64,000 nucleotides of DNA from Cupriavidus necator N-1 (lineage in GTDB: Bacteria; Pseudomonadota; Gammaproteobacteria; Burkholderiales; Burkholderiaceae). A program made the translations under genes and the position numbers. A model generated the notes under the pieces. The model worked only from the letters and a program-made list of their open reading frames with translations. It had not been told where the DNA came from and searched no databases. Location of the stretch: the NCBI RefSeq assembly GCF_000219215.1, contig NC_015726.1, positions 930,001 through 994,000 on the forward strand, given 5' to 3'. How positions within the stretch are numbered: the stretch's first letter is position 1; the number at the start of each line of letters is the position of its first letter. Of this stretch, positions 44,426 through 52,326 are shown one piece after another.

Positions 44426-44428
44426 CAA
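44419..44428. promoter_or_regulatory. Operator 2, TTGTCAACAA palindrome
   Basis: TTGT-CA-ACAA, centre 32 bases (three helical turns) from operator 1; overlaps the gntR -35 and follows the uraH -10. Confidence 0.65.
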
Positions 44429-44440
44429 AACAGACTCAGG

Positions 44441-44450
44441 TTTTCGACAA
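44441..44450. promoter_or_regulatory. Operator 3, degenerate (TTTTCGACAA)
   Basis: One mismatch to TTGT-NN-ACAA; centre 22 bases (two turns) from operator 2. Confidence 0.4.
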
Positions 44451-44619
44451 CTTAGGGAAATCCCTGAATTGCCAACCGGGTAGTGCAGGCGCATTGTCGC
44501 CACGCACCACCCAGCGCCGGGATGCGTTACCAGACGTACCGAGCGGGCACCATTCCCACAAATGGTGCTAGTGAAGGCAGCGGCGCCCCTCACAACCCAA
44601 TCGCCTAAGGAAAAACACG

Positions 44620-44973
44620 ATGGGACGCTTGACCACACACGTACTCGACACCGCTGCCGGCACGCCCGGCAAGGGCATGTCGGTTACTCTTCATAAGATT
44701 GTCGACAATCGTCGCGAAACCCTGAAGACAGTCATGACCAACCACGACGGCCGTTGCGACCAGCCGCTACTGGAAGGCGCGGACTTCGCCGTTGGCGTGT
44801 ATGAGCTGGAATTCGCTGCGGGCGACTACTTCCGCGCGCAAGGCACGCAGCTGCCCGAGCCGGCTTTCCTGGACGTGGTGCCCCTGCGCTTCGGTATTGC
44901 CGATGTCAACGCGCACTACCACGTGCCCCTCCTGGTTTCGCCCTGGTCGTACTCGACCTACCGCGGCAGCTGA
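44620..44973 (+). CDS. uraH: 5-hydroxyisourate hydrolase (transthyretin-like)
   Basis: A 117-residue HIU hydrolase, which hydrolyses 5-hydroxyisourate from PuuD to OHCU. Signatures: LTTHVLDTAAGTPG at the N-terminus (H7), FRAQGTQ-type central strand, VNAHYHVPLLVSPWSYSTYRGS at the end with the diagnostic C-terminal YRGS. AAGGA precedes ATG 44620. A perfect TTGTCGACAA lies inside codons 27-30. puuD follows 31 bases downstream. Confidence 0.96.
   Translation: MGRLTTHVLDTAAGTPGKGMSVTLHKIVDNRRETLKTVMTNHDGRCDQPLLEGADFAVGVYELEFAAGDYFRAQGTQLPEPAFLDVVPLRFGIADVNAHYHVPLLVSPWSYSTYRGS
44699..44708. promoter_or_regulatory. Operator 4, TTGTCGACAA inside uraH
   Basis: Perfect palindrome matching the upstream operators, 258 bases from operator 3, within the coding sequence. 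Could support looping or act as a roadblock. Confidence 0.45.
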
Positions 44974-45004
44974 AGCGGTGGCATAGGGAAACAGGAGACA
45001 AGAC

Positions 45005-46216
45005 ATGGAAGGCTACATTCTCGACTGGGCCAATCTGCTGCTGCGCTGGGTGCACGTCATCACGGCGATCGCGTGGATCGGCTCCTCGTTTTATTTTGTC
45101 TGGCTCGACAACAGCCTGACCCGTCCCACCGATCCTGACCTGCAGGAGAAGGGTGTCGGCGGCGAGCTGTGGGCCGTGCACGGCGGCGGTTTCTACAACC
45201 CGCAGAAATACCTGACCGCGCCCAAGACGCTGCCTGAGAACCTGCACTGGTTCTACTGGGAGTCGTATTCCACCTGGATGACCGGCTTCGGCCTGCTGGT
45301 GGTGCTGTACCTGTTCAACGCCAGCACGTTCCTGATCGACAAGAACGTCTACGACATGTCGCCTGGCGCGGCGGTCGGCCTGGCGCTGTCCTACCTGGCC
45401 GCGGGCTGGGTGGTCTATGACGTGATCTGCCGCGTGTTCGGCAAGAGCGACAAGACCGTGGGCGTGCTGGTGGCGATCTACGTGGCCGTGGCTGCCTACG
45501 TGGCGTGCCACCTGTTCTCGGGCCGTGCGGCGTTCCTGCTGACCGGTGCGATGATCGCCACCATCATGAGCGCCAACGTGCTGGTATGGATCATCCCGGG
45601 CCAGCGCAAGGTGGTTGCCGCGCTGCGCGCAGGCCAGCCGGTCGATCCGGTCCATGGCAAGAACGCCAAGCAGCGCAGCGTGCACAACACGTACTTCACG
45701 CTGCCGGTGCTGTTCGCGATGCTGTCGAACCACTACAGCATGACCTACAGCTACAAGTACAACTGGGCCGCGCTGATCCTGATCATGCTGGCCGGTGTGC
45801 TGATCCGCCAGTTCTTCATCCTCAAGCACAAGGGCAAGATCAACGTGGCCTGGCCCGCAGCCGGCGTTGCCGTGCTGGCCGTGGTCGCCGTGCTGATCGC
45901 GCCGCAACCGCGCCCGGCCGTGGCCAAGGCAGAAGGCGGTGACGCCGCCGCTGCCACCGTCAGCTTTGCCAAGGTGCAGGAAGTGCTGAACGCGCGCTGC
46001 GTGCAGTGCCACGCCGCGCAGCCGAAGATGATGCCGACCGCAGCCAAGGGCATCAAGCTCGACACCGCGGAAGACATCAAGGCCCACGCCCAGCTGATCT
46101 ACCAGCAGGCCGTGCAGCAGAAGGCGATGCCGCTGGGCAACGTGACGCAGATCACCGACGACGAACGCGCCCTGCTGGGCCAGTGGTTCGAAGGCGGTGC
46201 CAAGACCACTAACTAA
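45005..46216 (+). CDS. puuD: Urate oxidase PuuD, membrane type with cytochrome c domain
   Basis: A 403-residue inner-membrane urate hydroxylase that oxidises urate to 5-hydroxyisourate and passes electrons to the respiratory chain. Eight or nine transmembrane helices occupy residues ~10-300 (RWVHVITAIAWIGSSFYFVWLD at the start). A periplasmic cytochrome c tail has C332-x2-C335-H336 and probable axial M375. It replaces the soluble, peroxide-forming uricase. It shares the uraH transcript; a strong terminator lies 129 bases after its stop. Confidence 0.94.
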   Translation: MEGYILDWANLLLRWVHVITAIAWIGSSFYFVWLDNSLTRPTDPDLQEKGVGGELWAVHGGGFYNPQKYLTAPKTLPENLHWFYWESYSTWMTGFGLLVVLYLFNASTFLIDKNVYDMSPGAAVGLALSYLAAGWVVYDVICRVFGKSDKTVGVLVAIYVAVAAYVACHLFSGRAAFLLTGAMIATIMSANVLVWIIPGQRKVVAALRAGQPVDPVHGKNAKQRSVHNTYFTLPVLFAMLSNHYSMTYSYKYNWAALILIMLAGVLIRQFFILKHKGKINVAWPAAGVAVLAVVAVLIAPQPRPAVAKAEGGDAAAATVSFAKVQEVLNARCVQCHAAQPKMMPTAAKGIKLDTAEDIKAHAQLIYQQAVQQKAMPLGNVTQITDDERALLGQWFEGGAKTTN

Positions 46217-46241
46217 GGGTGGCTTGATCTGAAAAGCATCA

Positions 46242-46344
46242 GGGCCGGCGCGTGCAGCCGGCCCGTGAAATCCGAGCATCGGTGATCGACGGTCCGGAGG
46301 GTTGTGCAGTTGGCAACCGTCAGTACCGGACCGGCGAGGGTTTG
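46242..46344 (+). other. Structured 3' untranslated region of puuD
   Basis: Two perfect stems precede the terminator: GGGCCGGC (46242-46249) / GCCGGCCC (46257-46264), and GGTCCGG (46291-46297) / CCGGACC (46326-46332) enclosing GGTTG/CAACC. No gene fits. Confidence 0.45.
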
Positions 46345-46371
46345 AACGGGGCCTTGCGCCCCGTTTTTTTT
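46345..46371 (+). terminator. Terminator of the uraH-puuD operon
   Basis: AACGGGGC (46345-46352) / GCCCCGTT (46358-46365) followed by an uninterrupted run of T to 46371. The convergent GDT1 gene ends 8 bases further on. Confidence 0.92.
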
Positions 46372-46378
46372 CGGCGAC

Positions 46379-46954
46379 TTATCCGCCGATATTTAGCAAC
46401 GCCAACACCCCCAGCACCAGGAAAATCCCTGCCGCGATCTTGTGCACCAGCGCGATCGGCATCTTGTTGGCAAACTTGTCGCCAAGCAGGACCGCCGGCG
46501 CATTGGCGACCATCATGCCGAAGGTGGTGCCGGCCACCACGGCAATCACCGCATCGCTGAAGCGCGCGGCCAGCGCCACGGTGGCGATCTGGGTCTTGTC
46601 GCCCATCTCGGCAAAGAAGAACGCCACGATGGTGGTGCCGAGGATGCCGAGGGCGCCCTTGACCGGCTTGGCCTGTTCGGCGTCGTCGAGCTTGTCGGGG
46701 ATCAGCATCCATCCCGCCATCGCGATAAAGCCCAGGCCCAGGATCCAGCGCAGCAGGCTTTCGCCCAGCACATGCGTGATCCAGCCGCCGAGCGCGCCGG
46801 CAAAGCCATGGTTGAACAGCGTGGCGATCAGGATGCCAAGGATGATGGGAACGGGCTTGCGGTAGCGCGCGGCCAGCACCAGCGACAGCAATTGCGTCTT
46901 GTCGCCCATTTCAGCTAGGGCGACGATGCCTGTGGAGACGAGGAAGGCTTCCAT
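46379..46954 (-). CDS. TMEM165/GDT1 (UPF0016) family transporter, probable manganese exporter
   Basis: A 191-residue inner-membrane protein with six helices in two inverted repeats, each with the ion-binding ExGDKT motif: E15-MGDKT and E116-MGDKT. Bacterial members studied in Vibrio and Xanthomonas export Mn2+. The leader carries a yybP-ykoY riboswitch, which senses Mn2+, matching that role. ATG 46954 is used; an upstream in-frame GTG lies inside the riboswitch. The ribosome site is poor, in line with leader control. Confidence 0.92.
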   Translation of the reverse strand: MEAFLVSTGIVALAEMGDKTQLLSLVLAARYRKPVPIILGILIATLFNHGFAGALGGWITHVLGESLLRWILGLGFIAMAGWMLIPDKLDDAEQAKPVKGALGILGTTIVAFFFAEMGDKTQIATVALAARFSDAVIAVVAGTTFGMMVANAPAVLLGDKFANKMPIALVHKIAAGIFLVLGVLALLNIGG

Positions 46955-47210
46955 ATTGGTCTTGTGGGGTAACCGGGCCGCAATGCATCGCGAGATGCCA
47001 ATGACGCACACCTTTCCCGGCCCGGCCAGAAAGGTATGGTCATCGGTCTCGCCAGGCTGGACGCTGCCGGGTCCGTATCAGTACACGGCCGGGCGGGTCC
47101 GGAGCTGCGCACGCCATAACCGCAAGCGGTCAAGTCTGTTGACGTGCGCCCCTGTCCCCCGGAATCCGCATTGCGCGGCGCGGTGAGAGCAGGGCGGCTA
47201 CTCCCCAATG
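46955..47210 (-). promoter_or_regulatory. yybP-ykoY (manganese) riboswitch and expression platform
   Basis: On the minus strand the leader begins CATTGGGGAGTAGC (47210-47197), the conserved 5' core (GGGGAGUAG), and the aptamer closes with GGCGAGACCGATG (47053-47041). P1 forms between CAUUGG (47210-47205) and CCGAUG (47046-47041). Downstream a second CAUUGG copy, in GUCAUUGG (47005-46998), can pair all eight bases of CCGAUGAC (47046-47039), so P1 and the platform helix exclude each other. A GCATC-TCGC-GATGC hairpin lies near the start codon. Call made from conserved core and gene context. Confidence 0.82.
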
Positions 47211-47219
47211 GGGGCGCCA

Positions 47220-47225
47220 ATTATA
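47220..47225 (-). promoter_or_regulatory. -10 element upstream of the riboswitch
   Basis: Perfect TATAAT on the minus strand; predicted start at about 47213, three bases before the aptamer P1 strand. The -35 is weak (TGGACG). Confidence 0.6.
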
Positions 47226-47276
47226 ACGGCAGCGGGGGCAGGCGTCCACCTGGCCCCCGCCACATGGCCTGCATCC

Positions 47277-48452
47277 TCAGGCGGGTACAGGCGCGTTGTC
47301 GCTGGTCTGGCGGCCGCGGAAATCGGTCCAGCACAGGGCCTTGAAGTCATAGAGCTTGCAGCGGCGCGCGGTGTCGAAATACCAGCGCCAGGAGAAGTTC
47401 TCGATGATGATGCGGCCCGGCAGCGCATGCTCCAGCAGCGCCTGGGCGCGCTTGAGGCGGTACAGCGGCACGCTCATGTCGACGTGGTGCGCGGTGTGTT
47501 CCATGATGTGGTGCAGCGCGGCGCCGATGCCGTGGCGGAAGCGCAGGTGCACGGTGGTCGAAACAAAGGGCTGCGCCTTGGCCCACATGGCCTTGGTGTC
47601 ATACCAGGCCACGCTGGTATGGGTGTGGTGCACGTACAGCACGAAGCCGACGGTGACGTTCCAGACCAGGAAGGGCAGCACGAAGCCGGCACCGATGAGC
47701 ATCCAGACGGACTGGTCCGTGGCCAGTGCCAGGCCAGCCAGCGCGCCGATCCAGGCCAGCCCGAAGGCGGCTACCAGCACACAGTCGCCGGTGAAGATCG
47801 GGCGGCGCGTGGCCATCTGGCGCTTGCTCGGGAAGAACATCTTGCACCACCAGATTTCCACCAGGTAGTACAGGCCCGGGCCGAAGCCGGTGCGGTAGAT
47901 GCGCTCCATCACGCGGCGCCAGCGCGGCAGCGCGTTGAATTCTTCCAGCGAGTAGGGCGCCCAGACGAAGTCGAAGCCCTTCAGGTTGGTGTAGCCGTGG
48001 TGCACCACGTTGTGGCCGACTTCCCACAGGCTGTAGGGCGTCAGCGAGGGCAGGAAGGTGAGCCGGCCCAGCCACTTGTTCAGGCCGCGGCGCGGGGTCA
48101 GGCTCTGGTGGCAGGCATCGTGGCCGATGATAAACAGGCGCGCGATGATCAGCCCGGCCAGCACGCCCAGCGCCAGCTTGGCGGCCCAGTGCTGCGCCAG
48201 CACCACGCCGGCCAGCACGGCGCCGAACAGCAGGTAGTCGAAGGCGAACAGCAGCAGTGCGCGCGGGGTACTGCGCTGGCCCAGCGGGATCAGCCAGCCG
48301 CGGATGATCTTGCGCGAGGGCAGCGGGGCGTCCGGTGCGATCGGCGCCGGAAGCGGGGCGTGGTTGGGCGCACCCTTGCGCGCGGCATGGGGCACGTCAT
48401 GCGGGCCATGGGCGCGCTCAGGGGCGTGAGCGGCGGATTGGGATGCGGTCAT
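47277..48452 (-). CDS. Fatty acid desaturase family protein
   Basis: A 391-residue integral membrane di-iron enzyme. Three histidine boxes: HDACH (111-115), HNVVHH (147-152) and a C-terminal EHTAHHVD. Two pairs of hydrophobic helices lie around ~65-110 and ~225-275. An N-terminal ~45 residues are His/Pro/Ala-rich. Members introduce double bonds or hydroxylate acyl chains; position of action is unknown. ATG 48452 with AAGG upstream is preferred to 48497. Confidence 0.88.
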   Translation of the reverse strand: MTASQSAAHAPERAHGPHDVPHAARKGAPNHAPLPAPIAPDAPLPSRKIIRGWLIPLGQRSTPRALLLFAFDYLLFGAVLAGVVLAQHWAAKLALGVLAGLIIARLFIIGHDACHQSLTPRRGLNKWLGRLTFLPSLTPYSLWEVGHNVVHHGYTNLKGFDFVWAPYSLEEFNALPRWRRVMERIYRTGFGPGLYYLVEIWWCKMFFPSKRQMATRRPIFTGDCVLVAAFGLAWIGALAGLALATDQSVWMLIGAGFVLPFLVWNVTVGFVLYVHHTHTSVAWYDTKAMWAKAQPFVSTTVHLRFRHGIGAALHHIMEHTAHHVDMSVPLYRLKRAQALLEHALPGRIIIENFSWRWYFDTARRCKLYDFKALCWTDFRGRQTSDNAPVPA

Positions 48453-48645
48453 GCAGAACCTTCTGATTGCGGTCGGATGGGTATGGGCGCACGGCACGCA
48501 GAACGGCCGCGGCGGAACCGCAAGGTTAGAAGGCTTTGTCGGAGACGGTCTTGACGCTCGTCAAGCCGGAGGCGGGGGCGAAGCGGTAAAAGGGTAAAAG
48601 CGCGCCCGCCGCATGGCGGCGGGCGGCTGCTGGCCAGGTGACGGA

Positions 48646-49968
48646 TCAGGCGGCCGGCACGTGGGCGGCCTCGCCCATCACATAGACGCTGTCGATGAGG
48701 CGGTCGTCGCCCAGCATGGCAAAGGCGAACAGCTCCTCTTCCAGCGTTTCCGAGCGGTTGCTGCGGCGGGCGATCAGCGGCGTGGCCTTGGGGTCCAGCA
48801 CGATGAAGTCGGCCTCGCAGCCAACGCCAAAGCTGCCGACGCGGTCGGTCCAGCCCAGCGCCTCGGCCGCGGCGCGCGTGGCCAGGTAGAACATGCGCAG
48901 GGCGGTCAGGTAGTAGCCGCCCATGCGCGCCACCTTGTGCGCGGCGTTCATGGTGCGGAACATCGAGAACGAAGTGCCGCCGCCGACGTCGGTGGCCAGC
49001 GTCACATTCAGGCGGTTGGCGTCGGACTGGTGGAAGTCATAGAAGCCGCTGCCCAGGAACAGGTTGGAGGTGGGGCAATGCGCCACCGCGGCACCGCTGT
49101 CGGCCAGGCGCCGGCGGTCGTCCTGGTCCAGGTAGATGGCGTGGCCGTACATCGCGCCCGGGCGCAGCAGGCCGTAGCGGTCGTACACGTCCAGGTAGCT
49201 GCGCGCGTCCGGGAACAGCTCGGCGACCCATTTGACCTCGTCGCGGTTCTCGGCCACGTGGGTCTGGATAAAGGCGTCCGGGTAGGCGCGCGCCAGCTCG
49301 CCGCAGGCGGCCAGCTGCGCCTCGGTCGAGGTCGGGGCAAAGCGCGGCGTGATGGCGTAGGCCAGGCGTCCCTTGTTATGCCAGCGCGACAGCAGGTCGG
49401 CGGAGTCCCGGGCGCCGGTCTCGGCCGTATCGCGCAGGAATTCCGGGCAGTTGCGGTCCATCATCACCTTGCCCGTGACCATGCGCAGGTTGCGCGCCTC
49501 GCTTTCGGCAAAGAGGGCCTCGGCCGAGGCCTTGTGCACCGTGCTCCAGACCACCGCGCTGGTGGTGCCGTTGCGCAGCAGTTCCTCGGTGAAGAAGCCG
49601 GCCACGCCGCGCGCGTAGTCGGGGTCGGCAAAGCGGCGCTCTTCGGGGAAGGTGTAGGTGTCGAGCCAGTGCAGCAGGCCCGGCGACGGCGACGCGATCA
49701 TGTCGGTCTGCGGGTAGTGCACGTGGGTGTCGATAAAGCCGGGCACGATCAGTTTGCCGCGGTGGTCGACGATCTCGACGTCGGCCGGAATGCGCGCAGC
49801 CAGTTGCGTGTAGTCGCCTGCGGCGGCGATGCGCCCGTTGGTGACGATCAGCACCCCGTCGTCCCAATACTGATACGCGTCCTCATGGAATTGCGGATCG
49901 CGCAGGAAATGCAGCACGCGGCCGCGAATGGCACGGGTGAGGGAGTCAGTCTTGGGGTTGGTCGTCAT
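48646..49968 (-). CDS. guaD: Guanine deaminase
   Basis: A 440-residue amidohydrolase converting guanine to xanthine. Zinc ligands and signatures: PGFIDTHVHYPQ (~77-88), THVAEN, GHAIYL and CPTSNLFLGSG, all typical of bacterial GuaD; D in LATDVGGG is the catalytic aspartate. It heads a same-strand gene series reading from xdhA (56.2 kb) down to here, so it likely shares regulation with the xanthine dehydrogenase genes. Confidence 0.94.
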   Translation of the reverse strand: MTTNPKTDSLTRAIRGRVLHFLRDPQFHEDAYQYWDDGVLIVTNGRIAAAGDYTQLAARIPADVEIVDHRGKLIVPGFIDTHVHYPQTDMIASPSPGLLHWLDTYTFPEERRFADPDYARGVAGFFTEELLRNGTTSAVVWSTVHKASAEALFAESEARNLRMVTGKVMMDRNCPEFLRDTAETGARDSADLLSRWHNKGRLAYAITPRFAPTSTEAQLAACGELARAYPDAFIQTHVAENRDEVKWVAELFPDARSYLDVYDRYGLLRPGAMYGHAIYLDQDDRRRLADSGAAVAHCPTSNLFLGSGFYDFHQSDANRLNVTLATDVGGGTSFSMFRTMNAAHKVARMGGYYLTALRMFYLATRAAAEALGWTDRVGSFGVGCEADFIVLDPKATPLIARRSNRSETLEEELFAFAMLGDDRLIDSVYVMGEAAHVPAA

Positions 49969-50044
49969 GGTTTGTCTCTTGTGGCCGGCCCGCGCGGAAC
50001 GGCATGGTTCAAGCAGCGGGCCGGGCTATTGGCATGCGCCGCGC

Positions 50045-51100
50045 TCAGGCCGCTGGGGCCGTTGCGGGCGGGGACTTGGGCGGGCTCGACCAGAATTGGT
50101 CGACTTCCGCCAGGAATTCGGCCTTCTGCATGGCAGGCAGGAAGGCCGCTTCAAAGCTGTTGCGGGCAAGCTTGTGGGCATCGGCCGCGTCCAGCGGCAG
50201 CGCGTCGAAGGTGGCTTCCCAGTTGGCGTTCATATAGCCGCCGAAGTAGGCCGGATCGTCCGAATGCAGCGTGATCACCACGCCGGCATCGAGCATGCGC
50301 TTGAGCGGGTGGTCGCGCAGGTCCGGGTAGACCTTGAGCTTGACGTTGGACAGCGGGCACACGGTCAGCGCCACGCGCTCGCGCGCCAGGCGTTCCACCA
50401 GCGCCGGATCGTCGATGGCGCGCACGCCGTGGTCGATGCGCTGTACCTTGAGGATGTCGAGGGCGTCGGTGACGTATTGCGCCGGACCTTCCTCGCCCGC
50501 GTGGGCCACCAGGTGCAGGCCCAGCTCGCGCGCCTTGGCGAATACGCGCGCGAACTTCTCGGGCGGATTGCCTTGCTCGGACGAATCCAGGCCCACGCCG
50601 ACAAAGCGGTCGCGGTAGGGCAGCGCCGCTTCCAGCGTCGCGAAGGCGTCTTCCTCCGGCAGATGGCGCAGGAAGCACAGGATCAGGCTGCTGGAGAAGT
50701 CATATTCGGTGCGCGCCTGGGCCAGGGCATCGGCGATGCCGTCGATCACCACGCCGATGGGAACGCCGCGCGCGGTATGGGTCTGCGGATCGAAGAAGAT
50801 CTCGGCGTGGCGGACGTTGTCGGCGACGGCGCGCTTGACGTAGTCCATGGTCATGTCGAAGAAATCTTCCTCGGTCAGCAGCACGCTGGCGCCGGCGTAG
50901 TAGATGTCCAGGAACGACTGCAGGTCGGTAAAGGCGTAGGCGGCGCGCAGCGCCTCGACGCTGGGGTAGGGCAGCGCCACCTGGTTGCGCTGCGCCAGCC
51001 GGAAGATCAGTTCCGGTTCAAGCGTGCCTTCGATATGCACATGCAGTTCGGCCTTGGGAGTGCGGCGGATCTGTTCCGCGAGCGCGGCATCGATGGTCAT
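50045..51100 (-). CDS. Adenine deaminase type 2 / adenosine deaminase family
   Basis: A 351-residue zinc hydrolase of the adenosine/AMP deaminase superfamily. ELHVHIEGTLEPEL (zinc HxH), GLDSSEQGNPPEKF, VAHAGEEGP (catalytic E), RIDHGVR and LHSDDPAYFGGY are visible. The LDSSE-GxPPxKF form is that of adenine deaminase type 2 rather than classical Add, giving hypoxanthine from adenine. Annotation pipelines often say adenosine deaminase. ATG 51100 has GAGG upstream; the frame extends to 51199 but lacks better starts. Confidence 0.88.
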   Translation of the reverse strand: MTIDAALAEQIRRTPKAELHVHIEGTLEPELIFRLAQRNQVALPYPSVEALRAAYAFTDLQSFLDIYYAGASVLLTEEDFFDMTMDYVKRAVADNVRHAEIFFDPQTHTARGVPIGVVIDGIADALAQARTEYDFSSSLILCFLRHLPEEDAFATLEAALPYRDRFVGVGLDSSEQGNPPEKFARVFAKARELGLHLVAHAGEEGPAQYVTDALDILKVQRIDHGVRAIDDPALVERLARERVALTVCPLSNVKLKVYPDLRDHPLKRMLDAGVVITLHSDDPAYFGGYMNANWEATFDALPLDAADAHKLARNSFEAAFLPAMQKAEFLAEVDQFWSSPPKSPPATAPAA

Positions 51101-51155
51101 GGGGGCCTCGTTTCTGGGCATTTCTGTGCCTGCCGGCGGGGCCGGCGGCACGGGT

Positions 51156-52145
51156 TCAGGGATGCACCGCCTCCGGGCGGCCCAGACGCAGCGCGGCAAG
51201 GCGCTGTTCGCGGACCTGGAGCAGCTGGGCGACGATGGCTACCGCAATCATAGCCGGAGCCTTGTCGGTAATCCCGGGAACCCCCATGGGGCATGTCATT
51301 TCCGCAAACCGGGCCGGGTCGATGCCGTGCTCGGCCATGCGGTGTTCAAAGCGCGCGCGCTTGGTCTTGGAACCGATCAGCCCGAAGTAGGCGAAGTCGG
51401 TGCGCTTGAGGATTTCCTCGCACAGGGTCTGGTCCAGCGCGTGGCTGTGCGTCATGACCAGGAAGTAGCTGCCCGCGGGCGCCTGCGCCACTACCGCCTC
51501 GGGCGTGTCGCTGGCCTCGGCCTCGACATTGTCGGGCAGCCCGCCGGGGAAGAGCGTGTCGCGCTCGTCGACCCAGTGCACGCGGCACGGCAGCGTGGCC
51601 AGCACCTTGACCAGCGCATGACCGACATGGCCGGCGCCGAACAGCACCACGTGCATGGTGTCGGGCACCAGCGTATCGGTCCAGCTGCCGTCGGCGTGCA
51701 GCGTTACGCCTGGGATCACGGCATGGCTGTCGCCATGGGTGATCGCGCCGGTGGCCGGCACCTGCCGCTGCAGTGCCTTGCCGGCAGTGAAATTGCGTTC
51801 GACCGCGTCAAGCCAGTGCAGGTCGGTTTTGCCAAGGACCTCGAACGCCAGCTGCACCACGCCGCCGCAGCACTGGCCCAGCGCCGGCCCGAGCGGAATG
51901 CGCTCGATCCGGCGTTGTTCACCGCGCACCAGCATCTCGCGCCCGATATCCATGCCGCGCCACTCCAGGTGGCCGCCGCCGATGGTGCCGACCAGGTCGT
52001 CGGCGCTGACCAGCATGCGGATGCCGGCCTCGCGCGGGGCCGAGCCCTTGACCTCGACGATGGTGACCATTGCCACCGGCACGCCGGCGCGCACCATGCG
52101 GGCGGCGTCGGCGAAGCGGAAGGGTTTGAGCGGTGCGTCCTGCAT
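51156..52145 (-). CDS. xdhC: Xanthine dehydrogenase accessory protein XdhC
   Basis: A 329-residue XdhC, which binds molybdenum cofactor, promotes its sulfuration and inserts it into XdhB. The N-terminal XdhC/CoxI domain has EVKGSAPREAG and GTIGGGHLEW; CCGG (LGQCCGGVV) supplies the Moco cysteines. A C-terminal Rossmann fold has LFGAGHVGHALV, THSHALD and GLIGSKTKRARF. ATG 52145 is preferred. It follows xdhB by 181 bases in the same direction. Confidence 0.94.
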   Translation of the reverse strand: MQDAPLKPFRFADAARMVRAGVPVAMVTIVEVKGSAPREAGIRMLVSADDLVGTIGGGHLEWRGMDIGREMLVRGEQRRIERIPLGPALGQCCGGVVQLAFEVLGKTDLHWLDAVERNFTAGKALQRQVPATGAITHGDSHAVIPGVTLHADGSWTDTLVPDTMHVVLFGAGHVGHALVKVLATLPCRVHWVDERDTLFPGGLPDNVEAEASDTPEAVVAQAPAGSYFLVMTHSHALDQTLCEEILKRTDFAYFGLIGSKTKRARFEHRMAEHGIDPARFAEMTCPMGVPGITDKAPAMIAVAIVAQLLQVREQRLAALRLGRPEAVHP

Positions 52146-52326
52146 GTCGGGGGCCTTGTCGGTATTGCCTGGTTGCTGCTTGATGCTGTGGTGCTGCCTG
52201 CGCCATGTCATCGCAAGGGTGGCGCGCGCCTGCTTCTTCCACCGGCCCCTTGCCCGTCAATGCGGGCAAGGGGGGAAAGTCCGGGGGCGCCAGCAGGCGC
52301 GCGCTTCCTGCGATCGTTCAGCCGGC

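Noticed and set aside
44350..44619. Possible short coding frame in the gntR-uraH spacer
   Set aside because: No frame with a ribosome site; the spacer is explained by promoters and operators.
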